Assembly: GCA_023313575.1 (NCBI GenBank)
Contig: JAJTTP010000009.1
Coordinates: 1,836,386-1,900,385, forward strand
Reading direction: 5' to 3'
Source: Eutypella sp. D-1
Lineage: Eukaryota > Ascomycota > Sordariomycetes > Xylariales > Diatrypaceae
DNA length: 64,000 bases
Made by a program: the position numbers and the translations under genes
In this document: in pieces, positions 42,540 through 53,931 of the stretch
Layout of the letters: every line of letters begins with the position of its first letter
Numbering within the stretch: the first letter of the stretch is position 1
Notes under the pieces: model-generated
Seen by the model: the letters and a program-made list of their open reading frames with translations, nothing else
Database searches by the model: none
What the model was told of the DNA's origin: nothing

Positions 42540-45500
42540 GGTGTCGAATTGTTATTGTGGAAATGGTGGTGGGCACGGGATTTTCCAGGTCCTAGTCCAG
42601 CTGAGTAGATAACCTTGAGGATACCAGCACAACAAAATTCCAACAGACGAGTTGGGGAAGTCTCCTATTAATGCAACCAACAGGTGTCGAGGCTGAACCC
42701 GTGTCCATCGCGATATCGCCCCGTATCGGGCATTGTCTGGACCAATTAGCAACTTCTATGTATCATCGATAACGTTACCCCTTGACTCCCAGGTCATACA
42801 AGACGTAGTCGTCTCCAAGCCCCATCCTTCTTGATAATCTAGCCAGTCCGTCGCCACTAATGATAACACCAAGCTCAGTAGACTGACGCCTGTGTTTGCG
42901 GGGTACTTCCGCGTATACTTCCCGAAACCGGCTTAAACTCACGGAATGCGGCCTCATGATTGGTCGGTGAGATGACCCAGCTAACGCGGGCGCCCAGGAT
43001 CAGGGGCTCCGGAGATCCTAGCCTTATCAACTCGGCATCGGGTTTGGAGTCTGCGTTCTACACGCAGATAAGGTCCCGTTACCATTGGTCATTCCATTGC
43101 TGCACCGCATCGACACACGTACTTTATCATGATCACGTTGGTGAACCTGCCCGTCAGACCGAAACGCCACGTAGAAGATCCCGAATCTCGTCCGTTATGA
43201 GCGAAATCGCTCTGGGCAAGCCATTATTAGGTGCCAAGGGGTCGTATCATTAGTTCCAGTCGGGATAGCCCAGCCAATTAGATGAATGCTCTTCATAATC
43301 TATATTCCCCCCTATCACCCCCGACATGTTTTCGAATTGATAATCTCAAGAATCCGTTAATACCCGACGTTCAGCATGACATATTGATATGACACTGTTC
43401 TTCTAATAACTTCTAGGGTCTGTATGACTTCAAGAAGAAGGACCAGCTAGAATTTAGTCAAATGGACCTCAGCTGATCGAAGACAGATAGCACGAACCTG
43501 ACATGCCTACAACTCATCAGCAGACGCGGTCTTTATCTTTACTATTCCTCTTTTCCGCCTGATTCACTCATGATTCATGTCTATCAACACAATAGGCATG
43601 AACATTGATGGCTAGTGACATCTAGCTGCCTATAGCCACGGTTCTAGCAATAGAATACAATCAAAATGAAGGCCGCATCGAAGGCGCATTTGCACACGCA
43701 GGTGCCTGAGATATTGAAGACGCGCTCAGATGCTGACTGTTATGCTCCATACACGTCTCTCGACTTCCAGCACGCCAGTTGCGGAATCTGTCGGCGGCTT
43801 TGAGTTGTTGCATTTCGTATGGGATATTATCTCATGCCCAAACATTGCTTATATTATAATAGACCAAGCAGCTTTGGTGGCGGTTAAGTAGTGAATGCAT
43901 CATGTTAATTCCAATCCATCATACGATAAAGGGATCGAAGCGTCACTCGGGATATCCCCCCTATTCACAAGCAACGGCCCACTAATTAGCTACTATACAG
44001 ATTGAAATCCACTTGCATTTGGAAATGGTCAAAATGTGACATACGTTCAAATCTCTAGCCATACGATCGACATGCCCGTTACTGCACTTTAGTGCCTCCC
44101 ATGCTGTGCCGTATTTTCGAATACACTCATCAAATATGACTATAATGGCCTTGTCAAAGCAGCATCAACACGACAACCATCTATAGAAGCCACAGCGAAC
44201 CATAGGGGAGTCCCCTTTTGCATTCCGTGCCAGCTAAGAACTCTTCAAGGTTGGACTTATAGCACACATTCATATAAACCCTCCAGGCGTGGGGTGTGCT
44301 TCCGTTACCCCTATGCATGAGAATAACACGAAATATCACTAACATGACAGTATTATAATCATAATCCAGATGCAATGAGCGGCCGAATATGCTGATTTTG
44401 TGCACCTACGGAAGATATCGGCATGCAGTCCCCCTTTGAAGCGACCTGGAAACGGGTACTCATGGCGACCACAATGTGTTCAACCTGCCGGGTTTGTTCT
44501 CATTCGAAAGCCTACACTCCACCGCGGGGGGAGGGGGGGTGCAGGGTAAGGTATCAGAGACTAGTTATCACTACTAGAACGGCAAGGTCAATGGTCCGCC
44601 GGACTGCATCTCTTCTACCTTGGACGTTCCTCGCTTCGAAACGGGAAGAAGTAGGGCTCCGCACTGGGCACAGGGACGCACCAGGTGAACTGAGATGATC
44701 AAAGCGACATGGTGGGAAACGCGGGCAATAGAAAAACTCGCAGTCTGTGATCTGGTTCAGAGGGCTACTATGGGTGTTTGCTCTTAGGGGGGAAGGAGGA
44801 GAAGCCAGGCTGAAGCTGAACCCGATTCTATAGGAGTTTATATATGGAGCCTCTTTTGCTCATCCTTTGACGGGCCCTCCAGCCTCTAGTCCTATATGTA
44901 GATAAGACCCGGGATATTCTCTCGGCAGAGCGTCTCGATCGTTAGCGTGGCTAAGCATATTGATGCTAACTACATCGAGGGCATCGCTTACTACCGCGTA
45001 CTCTCCATTTACAGGTCAAATTTCACATTAATGCTATAGCATACCTGAAGTCACCCTAATCTGTCATATTTCGCACATTGTCTCGTGGAATTAGAACTAA
45101 TGCGCGGAGTTGCGCATGTACGGTATGGTATACTCATGCCAAGCTGTCAGGTTAACCAGGTGTTTCGGTCGCTCGGCACCATCCATAGATGACACCTGGT
45201 CGTCTCCGCACTAAGTAACTGTCGGGATCCGATCCTTCTATTTTTGCGCCGCGCAGTGTCTGATTCTCTGGGTGGCTGTACAACTAAGAAGAGGAGGTTC
45301 TCATCGTCGAAAACCCAATACCTCAACGCTTGGTTATCGTGAGAAGAGTAACGTCGTGGGAGTCAGCCCTACAGGGACACACGCGCAAGTCAAGCTTAAT
45401 GTCGCACTTCCCCCCTCTCGATGAAACCCAAAGAGCCTAACAACGAAGCCAGGCGCGCACGCAGGAATCGTGGCTTAAGTTACGACGCTGCGATTGGGAG

Positions 45501-46106
45501 AACGCGCCCCCCTTAGCGTCAGGAGCTGAATCAAAAAAAAAGGGTCCGCTACTGCTATATCCAGACTTTTCTGCCAAGGGATCGCGGGATCGCGCACCCG
45601 GTGGTGCTGCGGCTGGACACGCCGCCATTTCAAGTCAATTTCATGTATGCCGGGCCATAAGGATTGGTGGTTCTATCATAGGATTAATAGAAAAATTCGG
45701 CACAGGAGTTATACAGAACTCCTCCGATTCTTTTGGCATCCATCCCCTGCCACCTGGGCCGTCCAAGAAAAAACCAAGACGCGGTTCTGGATCACATGCG
45801 CTTTAAGATTGCAGCTCTAGCGGTTCAGCTTGGCGGATCCGAAAGTTTAGGGTAGCTAGGCGGCCTGGCATGTCTGCCCTGCCCAGCCCACATACCGCCG
45901 CGAGGGGGCAAGAAGGTGGACGGGAGCGGGCAATAATAAAGATGAGGACGGGCGCCCCCCGGTATTCTACGCCTTTTTCTTACGTGTTCCTCTCCCCTTT
46001 CTTTTAGTCATCACCGAGCGACTGAGTGCTGCACTTCACGCGGGCCCCGTCGACGACAACATAACCGTACCGAATAATAACTTAGACGCCCTAGAGAAAC
46101 ATCACG
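42540..46106. other. Gene-poor interval, about 3.6 kb
   Basis: No gene could be supported on either strand; all open frames are short and motif-free. An A10 run lies near 45,534-45,543, and CG-rich sequence near 45,890-45,970 with a pyrimidine-rich stretch (TTCCTCTCCCCTTTCTTT) forms the promoter side of the next gene. The amine oxidase promoter lies in the first few hundred bases. Confidence 0.5.
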
Positions 46107-47426
46107 ATGTCGGGGTCTGAGTATCTCATCCCTTCCGCCGCGCTCGCGGGGATCGTCTCCCTCGCGGCTCTCCCGCTGTTCATCACGAGCTGCTTCGTGA
46201 TTCCGCAGACGAAGGATCCCGCGCGGCGGGGCTTCATTTGGCTCAAGGCCGCGTTCTTTTTCCTCTTCTTGTAAGTCGCGCCTCGTCGTTGCCTCGTGCT
46301 ATCTGCCTACCTACCTACCTACTTACGTGACTGCCTAACCCCTCTTTCTTGATTGGCGGCTGATAAATGTGTCGGATCTTGCACCAGGGGCGGTATCCTC
46401 CAGACGATAGGGCGGATAGTCTCTCTGCTCATCTGGTACGATGTCCTCGACAATCTATCCAATTATGATCTGTATTCCGAGGCGATGGCGCGCCTCTCCT
46501 CGTGGGGCTTCTTCCTCGTCCGGATCTGCGCGATCCTGCTGTTCTTCTCGCTGGTAGATGTGGCGGTGGGGATCTTTTACTGCCTGGGTCGGCTGCCCAA
46601 AGCCAGGCGTATCGCGCAGTGGCTCGCGTACGGGTTCGGGTTCCTGCAGTTCGTCCTCGAACTCACGTCGTTCGCCAAGTACGAGTCGTTCAACACCAAA
46701 TACTACAACCATCTGAAGAACGGGGGCCGGTACAGTACCCTCCCCGACCCGAGCGAGATCCGGCCTTTCGACCTGCTGAGCGCGGCGGCAAGCGTATTGT
46801 TATGCGTCGCTTATATCGCTGAGTTGGGCCTGTCTATTCTGGTGATCACCATTGTGCGACGGGGTGTAGAGCATCACAAGGTACGTGGGCAGAGATTTTG
46901 GGGGTGCTGATTTATTGCCGTGAACGTCATTTTCCCAGCGGAAGTGGGTTCGCATCGACAGCTAACATGATGCATCCGTCCCAGACTGCGGTGCTGCTAC
47001 TGGTTGCCAGCATTTTTGCCTTCATCCGATCCGTGTATAATCTCGCTGCGGCGGCAGCATTCTGGATCCCCGAGATTAAGCCCTCCAGTGCGAGACTCGA
47101 CCTCATTCTATCGGCAGTCTTCGGGTATATCTTGCTATTGGTGTCCCTCGTGCTTCTGTTTGCGGCGGGGGTGAAGAAAATCGGAGGACTTGTGAGTCAC
47201 CCCTCCTTCAACCTGAGTACCCGAGGATAGTTCGCCTAGTCACTAACTTATGCGATAGTGGTCTACCACCCAGAACTTTGCGCAGCCCATCCAATACTAC
47301 TATCCCAGCGTAGGGCAGGCGGTGCCGATGGCGATAGCACAGCCGTACCCGCAACAAGGGTCGGTGCCGGTTCAGTACATGCAGCCGGTGGCACAAGACG
47401 CTTACCCTCCGCACATCTCAAAGTAG
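46107..47426 (+). CDS. Seven-helix membrane protein of unknown function
   Basis: Four exons (46107-46270, 46388-46880, 46985-47191, 47259-47426) encode 343 residues. Hydrophobic segments can be counted as seven: ALAGIVSLAALPLFITSCFV, WLKAAFFFLFLGGILQTIGR, FFLVRICAILLFFSLVDVAV, AYGFGFLQFVLELTSF, ASVLLCVAYIAELGLSILVI, AVLLLVASIFAFIRSVYNLA and AVFGYILLLVSLVLLFAAGV. The short C-terminal tail is rich in Tyr, Pro and Gln (QPIQYYYPSVGQAVPM, then YPQQGSVPVQYMQPV). The first intron contains a CTAC tetranucleotide run (about 46,305-46,322). Seven helices with a PY-rich cytosolic tail recall fungal receptor-like proteins, but I do not recognise a named family, so no function is assigned. Confidence 0.82.
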
Positions 47427-48440
47427 AGAGCGGTAGATACGGTTGTGTCCTTCTTAAAACGAGAAGCGACACGACGAGGGCATAAATCTATGGGTAGTTA
47501 TTACCTTGGGGGTGTAAGGAGGAGCGTTAGGCGCGACAGAGAGTTTTGAGATACCCGGCTTGCATAGCTTTTTAGGAAGTTGATAAATCCCCAACAAATA
47601 TCATCAGAAGTTGAAAACATGATGTCAGCGATAATATTTCTCTTCAGTGCTGGGTGTTGTAATGCCACCTGTCGTACTCGGTTAGGTGAGAATACTGATT
47701 ACCGTAATCGAGATGTTTTATTTCACCCAAGTTCTGGCCCTGTCGCATGTCATATAGCTCTTCGTATTCAAGATAGAACAAGAGTAACTGACCTCTCTGG
47801 ATTCATTATCTAGAGTCAGGTTAAGGGGTTCAGTTGACTACTTCCTAGGTAGGCCATTTTTAAGCTCCCCATTTTCCCCAAGTGCAGAGGCCTATTATCT
47901 ACGAAGTACTTCGTACCTAGATAAGGCTAAAACCCCTAACCCATTCCTATTCTAGCGTCATGCAACCTTAATTCACAACCCCTGTAGTAGCTGTAATAGT
48001 CACCCCGCAAGGCTGCTAAATCGCCTAGTTGGATAAATACTACTACTTACTACCTGGGTACCTATGCTAGTATCTATGCTTACAACAGTACATACCTCAA
48101 TTCCAAAAATTCCATCTCCGTCATCTCACTCAGTCCTTCACAACTTCCGACAACAATACGGACATTCCACATTCCCAAGGATTCCAGTCACTGTATATTT
48201 TCAAGAGTCGCTTTCTCGCACAATACGCTCACTCCACGTTGCCAATCACGATCCAGAGCTTATTCTCCCTTTTCAACAACCTCGAGTTCTTCGAGTTCCT
48301 CGACATCGATCATGATAGAATACTAGCAACCATCATCGTTCCGTCCGCATTCCTTCTCCCTTCTTTCCTCCTCCTTCCTTTCTTCCCTCTTCTCTCGTGA
48401 GCGTCTCGACTTCAAAAACCTCCAATCCGTATAATTTTCC
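47427..48440. other. Intergenic region upstream of TFB2
   Basis: No gene. It contains CCTAGGTAGG-type elements near 47,845 and 47,920 and a pyrimidine-rich approach to the TFB2 start. Confidence 0.5.
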
Positions 48441-48509
48441 CCCTCCTCTTCCTCCCTCCCCCCTCCTCTTCCTCCCTCCCCCCTCCTCTTCCTCCCTCCC
48501 CCCTCCTCC
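48441..48509 (+). repeat. Tandem 20-base pyrimidine repeat in the TFB2 leader
   Basis: A 20-base C/T-only unit (CCCTCCTCTTCCTCCCTCCC) is repeated three times exactly, at 48441, 48461 and 48481, with a partial fourth copy. It stops six bases before the TFB2 ATG at 48516. Confidence 0.95.
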
Positions 48510-48515
48510 GTCACC

Positions 48516-50247
48516 ATGTCGATCGGCACGTCCAAAACGAATTCGCTCTCCCAATACCTGGAGCAGCTACCGGGTATGACCTTCAAACGTCTATACCAAC
48601 AACCCTCGACAACCTTTGCAATATTCCGGCGCATGCTTCCGCATCTAGGTGAGTGCTAAGTGTCTGCTCTGATCATATCTACATATTCCCCGTTTTCTCT
48701 CTCTCTCCGACTCAAACTGACCACGCGACTGGCCCGGTGACAAACCCCCGGACCCGAACGCAACAACGCCAGCAAAGACAATAGTAATGGCATGCCTCTA
48801 CATGCCGACGCCATTCCTACTCTCCGATCTAGAAATCTGGGTGCGGCCGTCGGCGAAGCGCGAGAAGGACCAGGCCATCGCCGTGCTGAAGTCGCTACAC
48901 GCCGTAGCCATCTCGATCCCGACCAAGGACGCCCCGCAGACCTTGTCCCTGACCCCGAACTTCCGCAACAGCCTGCGCCTGGCCCTCGAGGGCGGCGGCC
49001 AGCACAACTCCTTCGGCGTCCCCTCCACCCGGCCCCCGCCCGCCGAAATCGACGTCCCTTTCCTCGACCGCACCGCCCGCCGGAAATGGGACGACATCCT
49101 CCACTTCGTCGTGCACTCTGTCGGCGGCGGCGGCGGTGGCCCCGGCGGCGGGTCTTCTTCCGGTCCTAAGCAGTCCGTGAAAGATTTACTGATGGGCGGC
49201 CGGCTGGTTGAGCGCCGCGGCCTCGGCTCCACAGGCATAAGCATCACGCAGGCCGGGTTCACGTTCCTACTACAAGAGACCAACGCGCAAGTGTGGACGC
49301 TCCTACTCCTATGGCTCGAGGCAGTCGACCACGCGAACACCGCGAGCAACGGCGGTGGCGACGACGCGGCAGGGGCAAGGAAGAACGGCGCCGGCGGCGC
49401 CTCGGTGGACAGCGTGGACATGTTATCGTTCTTCTTCCTGCTAGCGTCGCTCGAGCTCGGACGCGCCTATAGCACCGACGCCCTCACCGAGACCCGGCGC
49501 AACATGCTACCCAACCTCGTCGACTTCGGCCTCATCTACATCCCGCCCAACGACCCGCGCCAGTTCTTCCCCACGCGCCTCGCCACCACGCTAATGAGCA
49601 GCGAGACGGCGACGCGCAGCGTTAGCGCCGGCTTCGACGCCGCCTCCGCAGCCACAGCAGCGGGCCCCGGCGGCGGGGGAAGCGAAGGGGAGGGCGGCGA
49701 GGGCGGCAGCGGCGGGGTCGGCGGCGCGGACCTGTCTCAGGAGAAGAATAGCATCATCATCGAGACGAACTTCCGGATGTACGCGTACGTGCAGTCGCCC
49801 TTGCAAATCGCGGTGCTGGCACTTTTCAGCGACCTGAAGTTCCGGTTCCGCGGCCTGGTGTCGGGCCACCTGACGCGGGCGTCGATCCGGCGGGCGATCG
49901 ACATGGGGATCACGAGCGACCAGGTAGTATCGTACCTAGCGACGCACGCGCACGAGCAGATGCGGCGGGTGGCAGCGGCGACGGGCAGGCCCGTACTACC
50001 CCCCGTCGTCGTCGACCAGATTCGCCTCTGGCAGATCGACTCGGAGCGCATGGCCGCGACCCCGGGCTTCCTCTTCCGCAACTACGACTCCCAGGCCGAG
50101 TACAACGACATGGCCAACTTCGCCGACGACATCGGCGTCCTCGTCTGGCGCTCCGATCGCCGCCGCATGTTCTTCGCTAACCGCATCGACCAGATCAAGG
50201 ACTTTATGAAGGTCCGCGGGAAGGCCAAGGAGCAGCAGCAGAAGTAA
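48516..50247 (+). CDS. TFB2: TFIIH core subunit TFB2 (p52)
   Basis: Two exons (48516-48648, 48773-50247) encode 535 residues. TFB2/p52 anchors and stimulates the XPB helicase in TFIIH, acting in transcription initiation and nucleotide excision repair. The start MSIGTSKTNSLSQYLEQLPG and FKRLYQQPSTTFAIFRRMLPHLAKTIV across the splice match the family. Later blocks are DLEIWVRPSAKREKDQAI, ERRGLGSTGISITQAGFTFLL, LSFFFLLASLELGRAYST, FGLIYIPPNDPRQFFPTRLA, IIIETNFRMYAYVQSPLQIA and the C-terminal FLFRNYDSQAEYNDMANFA followed by WRSDRRRMFF. Gly-rich inserts (after VVHSVGGG and around PGGGGSEGEGGEGG) make it longer than yeast Tfb2. The leader has a pyrimidine repeat directly before the ATG. Confidence 0.95.
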
Positions 50248-50260
50248 CCCCCCCCCCCCC
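50248..50260. repeat. C13 homopolymer directly after the TFB2 stop
   Basis: Run of 13 C starting one base after the TAA stop codon of TFB2. A G9 run follows at 50351-50359. Confidence 0.95.
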
Positions 50261-50986
50261 GCTCCTCTTTGCTGCTGGGTTACTTGGCCCGGGGCGGGAG
50301 ATTGGGTGATTTTCGCGACGGGGAGGCCGTTCCTATTATCGTTATTTTTTGGGGGGGGGTAGTCATGCGACATCATACACATATATCATGGTCTCCTTAG
50401 ATCCCCATAGGACGGACGGTCGGTCGGACGAACAGACGAGGTCTTAAACTTAAAGCACAAAGGGGGGAAATGGGTATCATAGGAATCGGTGTCCGTGATC
50501 GGCGTTTGGTAAAGCTTTTCCTCCCTCGCATTTGGGACGGCGTTTCTGGAAAATAGGGAAAGAAGGGGTCTACATATATGGATGGGCTCAATTCACGTGG
50601 AATAAGGCAAAGCAGCAAGGCGCGCAGCATTAAAAAAGAAAGCGGGTGATATAGTCTTACATTACTACGTCTTAGGCAGTTTTTTTTTAATGAAAAAAAC
50701 GGAAAAACCTCCACAGCAATGACTCGGGTGTCATGAATCTTTTTCTTCTTTTCCTTCCCCGCCCTTGTACGCGACGTGTATGCTCAACGACAATATCTTC
50801 GGTACGGTGCCGGTCTTGCGTGCAAAGCCGCCGTGGAGTGCGGCTCGCTTCTGGCAAAATCATGAGCGGCCCACCATCCACTATTATAACACGGTCTTCA
50901 CAAACCTAAATCCTCCACAAGCCACAGCGAATATCCGCAACAGCAACCACGATCTCAATCCATGGATAGCACACACACATACACAA
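50261..50986. other. Convergent intergenic region
   Basis: Shared 3' region of TFB2 and the next minus-strand gene. A T8 run near 50,680 is present; no gene. Confidence 0.55.
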
Positions 50987-52782
50987 TCATAGCGCAAAGC
51001 TCCCCCTTTTCCCCTTCGCATAGCCCCTTGAAGTGTCTCGGTTCCGGATACCGCCATCGATATTGAAAGAGAAAGCCCTCCTGTCGGGGTCCGTGCCGCC
51101 GCCACCACCCCCGAGCAAACGGCCCACCCAGCCGCGATCGCCGATCGAGCTGCGTCGGGGGAGCAGGGCTTCACAGTTGAACCTGTGGGCGTAGGCCTGC
51201 TTCCAGGCGTGCAGGCTGCGGTGGGCCTCGGCGTCCGCGCACATGGCCTCAAGGTGCAGGAAGGCGCGCCGCGCACAGTATGTCTTGTCAGATCGGATCT
51301 TCAGGAGTTCTGGATCCAGTGGCGTCTCTTCCTCCGCCTCCGCCTCGTCCAGTTCCGCGCCCTCGTCCTCTTCTTGCTGCTGTCGTCCGTCAATTCCCAT
51401 GAACTGGTGTCCGCCTCCTTGTAGCGTGTGTTGGTAGGAGTTCCGCCGGGAGCCGTAACCGTCGCTCTGATCGGTCTGGTACGCTGTCGGCATGCAGCCC
51501 GTGGTGGCCGACGCCGTGAGCCCGGACGTGGTATTGGGGTACTGGAATTCCCAGTCTTGCTGGCCCTCACGCCCTATATAAGCGAGCTTTGGAAGGTTCT
51601 CCGGGAGCAGCATCTGACAGCGGAGCCTGTCCTGTATTCCCACGAAGCGTCCGGTCCAGTACGCGGAGTTCTGTGCCCCGTAGATATGGCGGGAGTTCTG
51701 GTACTGGGCTGCGGAGGCTGACGAGTAGGACATCGACTCCCGCTGACGACTATCCTGCTCCGCGATATGTCGTGTAGGTTCGGGGTCCGCAGCGGGTGTC
51801 GGAGGGAAATCGGCTGTGGGGGAGTGTGAACTACGCTTTGAGTCGCTGTGTCCGAAGTTGACCAACGATGATCGTGAGAATGAGCTTGTGAGGTTAGAAA
51901 AAACGCCCAGAGTTCGAGATTTGGGGATTCCCTGGCGAGGCATGCCCTTCTTCCTCTCGGGCTGCGTCACTTGAGGAGGTGGGTCGTTCTCGTCTCCTGA
52001 ATCGGGGTGTGATGCCGCGGTGACGTACGAAGTATTTGTCGAAGTCCTGGGTAAGGGAGTCTTGGTTGGTGATGTAGACACCGACTTGGCCGGGGATGAC
52101 TGGCGTCGGTCTGGATATGTCGGTACGGGAATACTCGACAATGTATGAGACCGTGGGAGCTGGCGGTCCCTAACTCGGGGTGGCCAGGCTCTAGGGACCA
52201 TTTTGGTTGCGGTGATGTTTGAGCAGGCAATAGTGGGATCGGCCGTAGGTGGCCCACTGGTGGTAAAGCCTGCCGAGAGCCTACGAGTAGATGATTGTAA
52301 TGTTTCAGGATGATGGGCGTTCAGACGTGCCGTAGGCATGGCAATCATGGATGATCTGTGCTTCTCCTTTGGTCGTGCTTGGCTATATAAAAGGTGAGAT
52401 GATGAACCAAATACACAGCGATGGTTGTTCAGAAACGGAAAGGGAAATTGAAAAGGAGTCAAAAGACTTACTCGCCAGTTCGTCTGGGTGCAAAACCATC
52501 TCTATGATTCCCACTGCTGGATATCCCACTACTAGATATTCCAGAATGCCGATGCTCAGGCTTCGTTAATTTGCTTGTTTGTCTCTCCCGATGGGTATGA
52601 GTGAACTGAACGGAACGTTGCGGTGCTTGAATAATATCACTTGTATTGTCCGAACGAGCCTCCGATTCATCTGGTGGGTAGACATTTCGTTTTCCTCGAC
52701 CTGGTTGGTTTTGAGTCGGAGGCGGCCTGGATCTCAGGTTCGTCGAGAACCATCCCGGGGGCCTGAAGTTGTTGCTGGACAT
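50987..52782 (-). CDS. Conserved filamentous-fungal protein, function unknown
   Basis: Exon 1 (52782-52472) joins exon 2 (52382-50987) through a GTAAGT donor, giving 568 residues. The N-terminal two thirds are disordered: Ser/Pro/Arg/Thr-rich with RSDNTSDIIQAPQRS, RERQTSKLTKPEHRH and SPAKSVSTSPTKTPLP, probable phosphorylation sites. The ordered parts are NSAYWTGRFVGIQDRLRCQM followed by LLPENL, and CARRAFLHLEAMCADAEAHR with SLHAWKQAYAHRFNCEALLP, separated by an acidic Glu-rich stretch. These two blocks occur together in conserved Sordariomycete proteins without assigned function, to my knowledge. The tail contains a Gly run and a basic end. The ATG at 52782 was preferred because the splice keeps the frame; internal ATG 52348 is an alternative. 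Confidence 0.8.
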
Positions 52783-53931
52783 TATCAAGTGTCGAAACTG
52801 ATGACGATGGCTTGTCGAAAGCCGAAGATGGAAGATAGAAGATGACTGACGATGATATTGAACGATCGTGGAGAAGGCCCAATAGAAACCAGAATGGACG
52901 TCGAGGATGTCAAGTCCAAAGATATATCAAAGATGAGTATCTATTTCTCGAATTCTCAAAGCTTCTCTGGGCAATTTGTCTTGTCCGGTTTGGTTACAAA
53001 TGAGGATAAATTCAGGCAACAAGCGAAACAAACCAGGAAGACCTTGGACTGAGTGTTGTGTACTAGCAGTTATTGGGTGGTTTACACGTGTAAACGAAAT
53101 TCTTGACTGAGGCCGAAACCTAAAACCTGCAATGATTACTTAAGTATGCTATCTTATTGTGCCAGAAACCGAATAAGCAAAGTAACTGTTGCTGCTTGAA
53201 TGAACCTAATAATACCTAGGATGGGCATGTATGCGTACCTAGGTAGCTCCTGCCCGCTGCCGCCAAAGTCTGTCTGTCGTACCTTCCCTCACCCGATTGT
53301 AAGTAGTCATAAGAATATTAAGGTTATTTACCTGCAGGGGCTTGCTGGTAAGGAATAACCACCCGGGTCACCTATAGTCCAATACCTCGACAGCTATAGA
53401 CAAATAAGTGCACGAACTGGCTCAGGCAGGCCGTAGAAGTAAAAGTTTCGACATCTAAGACGTGGCACTGAGGGGGGGTCGATTGATACCGGCGGTCAAA
53501 TGAACATAAAGATACTTACATGTGATAGTTTCATACAATCATGGCCTAAGTATTCACAACAGATGATCAGGTCGCTAGGTTGGGGAGATAAGTAGCATGA
53601 TAGCTCAGACCTTGCCCCCCGCCCGAAGGCAATATGTACAAGTAAAGCTGGTTGGTAACATGAATTTATATGAACAGAGAACAATGCTGGTTTCCGTCTA
53701 AATCAGGTTCAAGATCAACAATATGTGATGGTCTCGAACTCCTTTTACCGCATGGGACTGGACCGATAACCCCAGCCAGTCTCCTACATGCCACCATGAT
53801 CGAAAAGCCGACGTAGGGCCCCGCTTCAAAACTAACTGCAACGGCTAGATAAAACACCAAATTCAGGATGTGGGAGAGGTAATAGATCTGGGTTAACTTA
53901 ATCTATCTAGTCTGTTTAGGCCAGCGACGTA
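52783..53931. other. Intergenic region, about 1.15 kb
   Basis: No gene. TACCTAGG elements occur near 53,212-53,245. The first part should contain the promoter of the 52782 gene and the last part the 3' flank of the NRDE gene. Confidence 0.55.
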
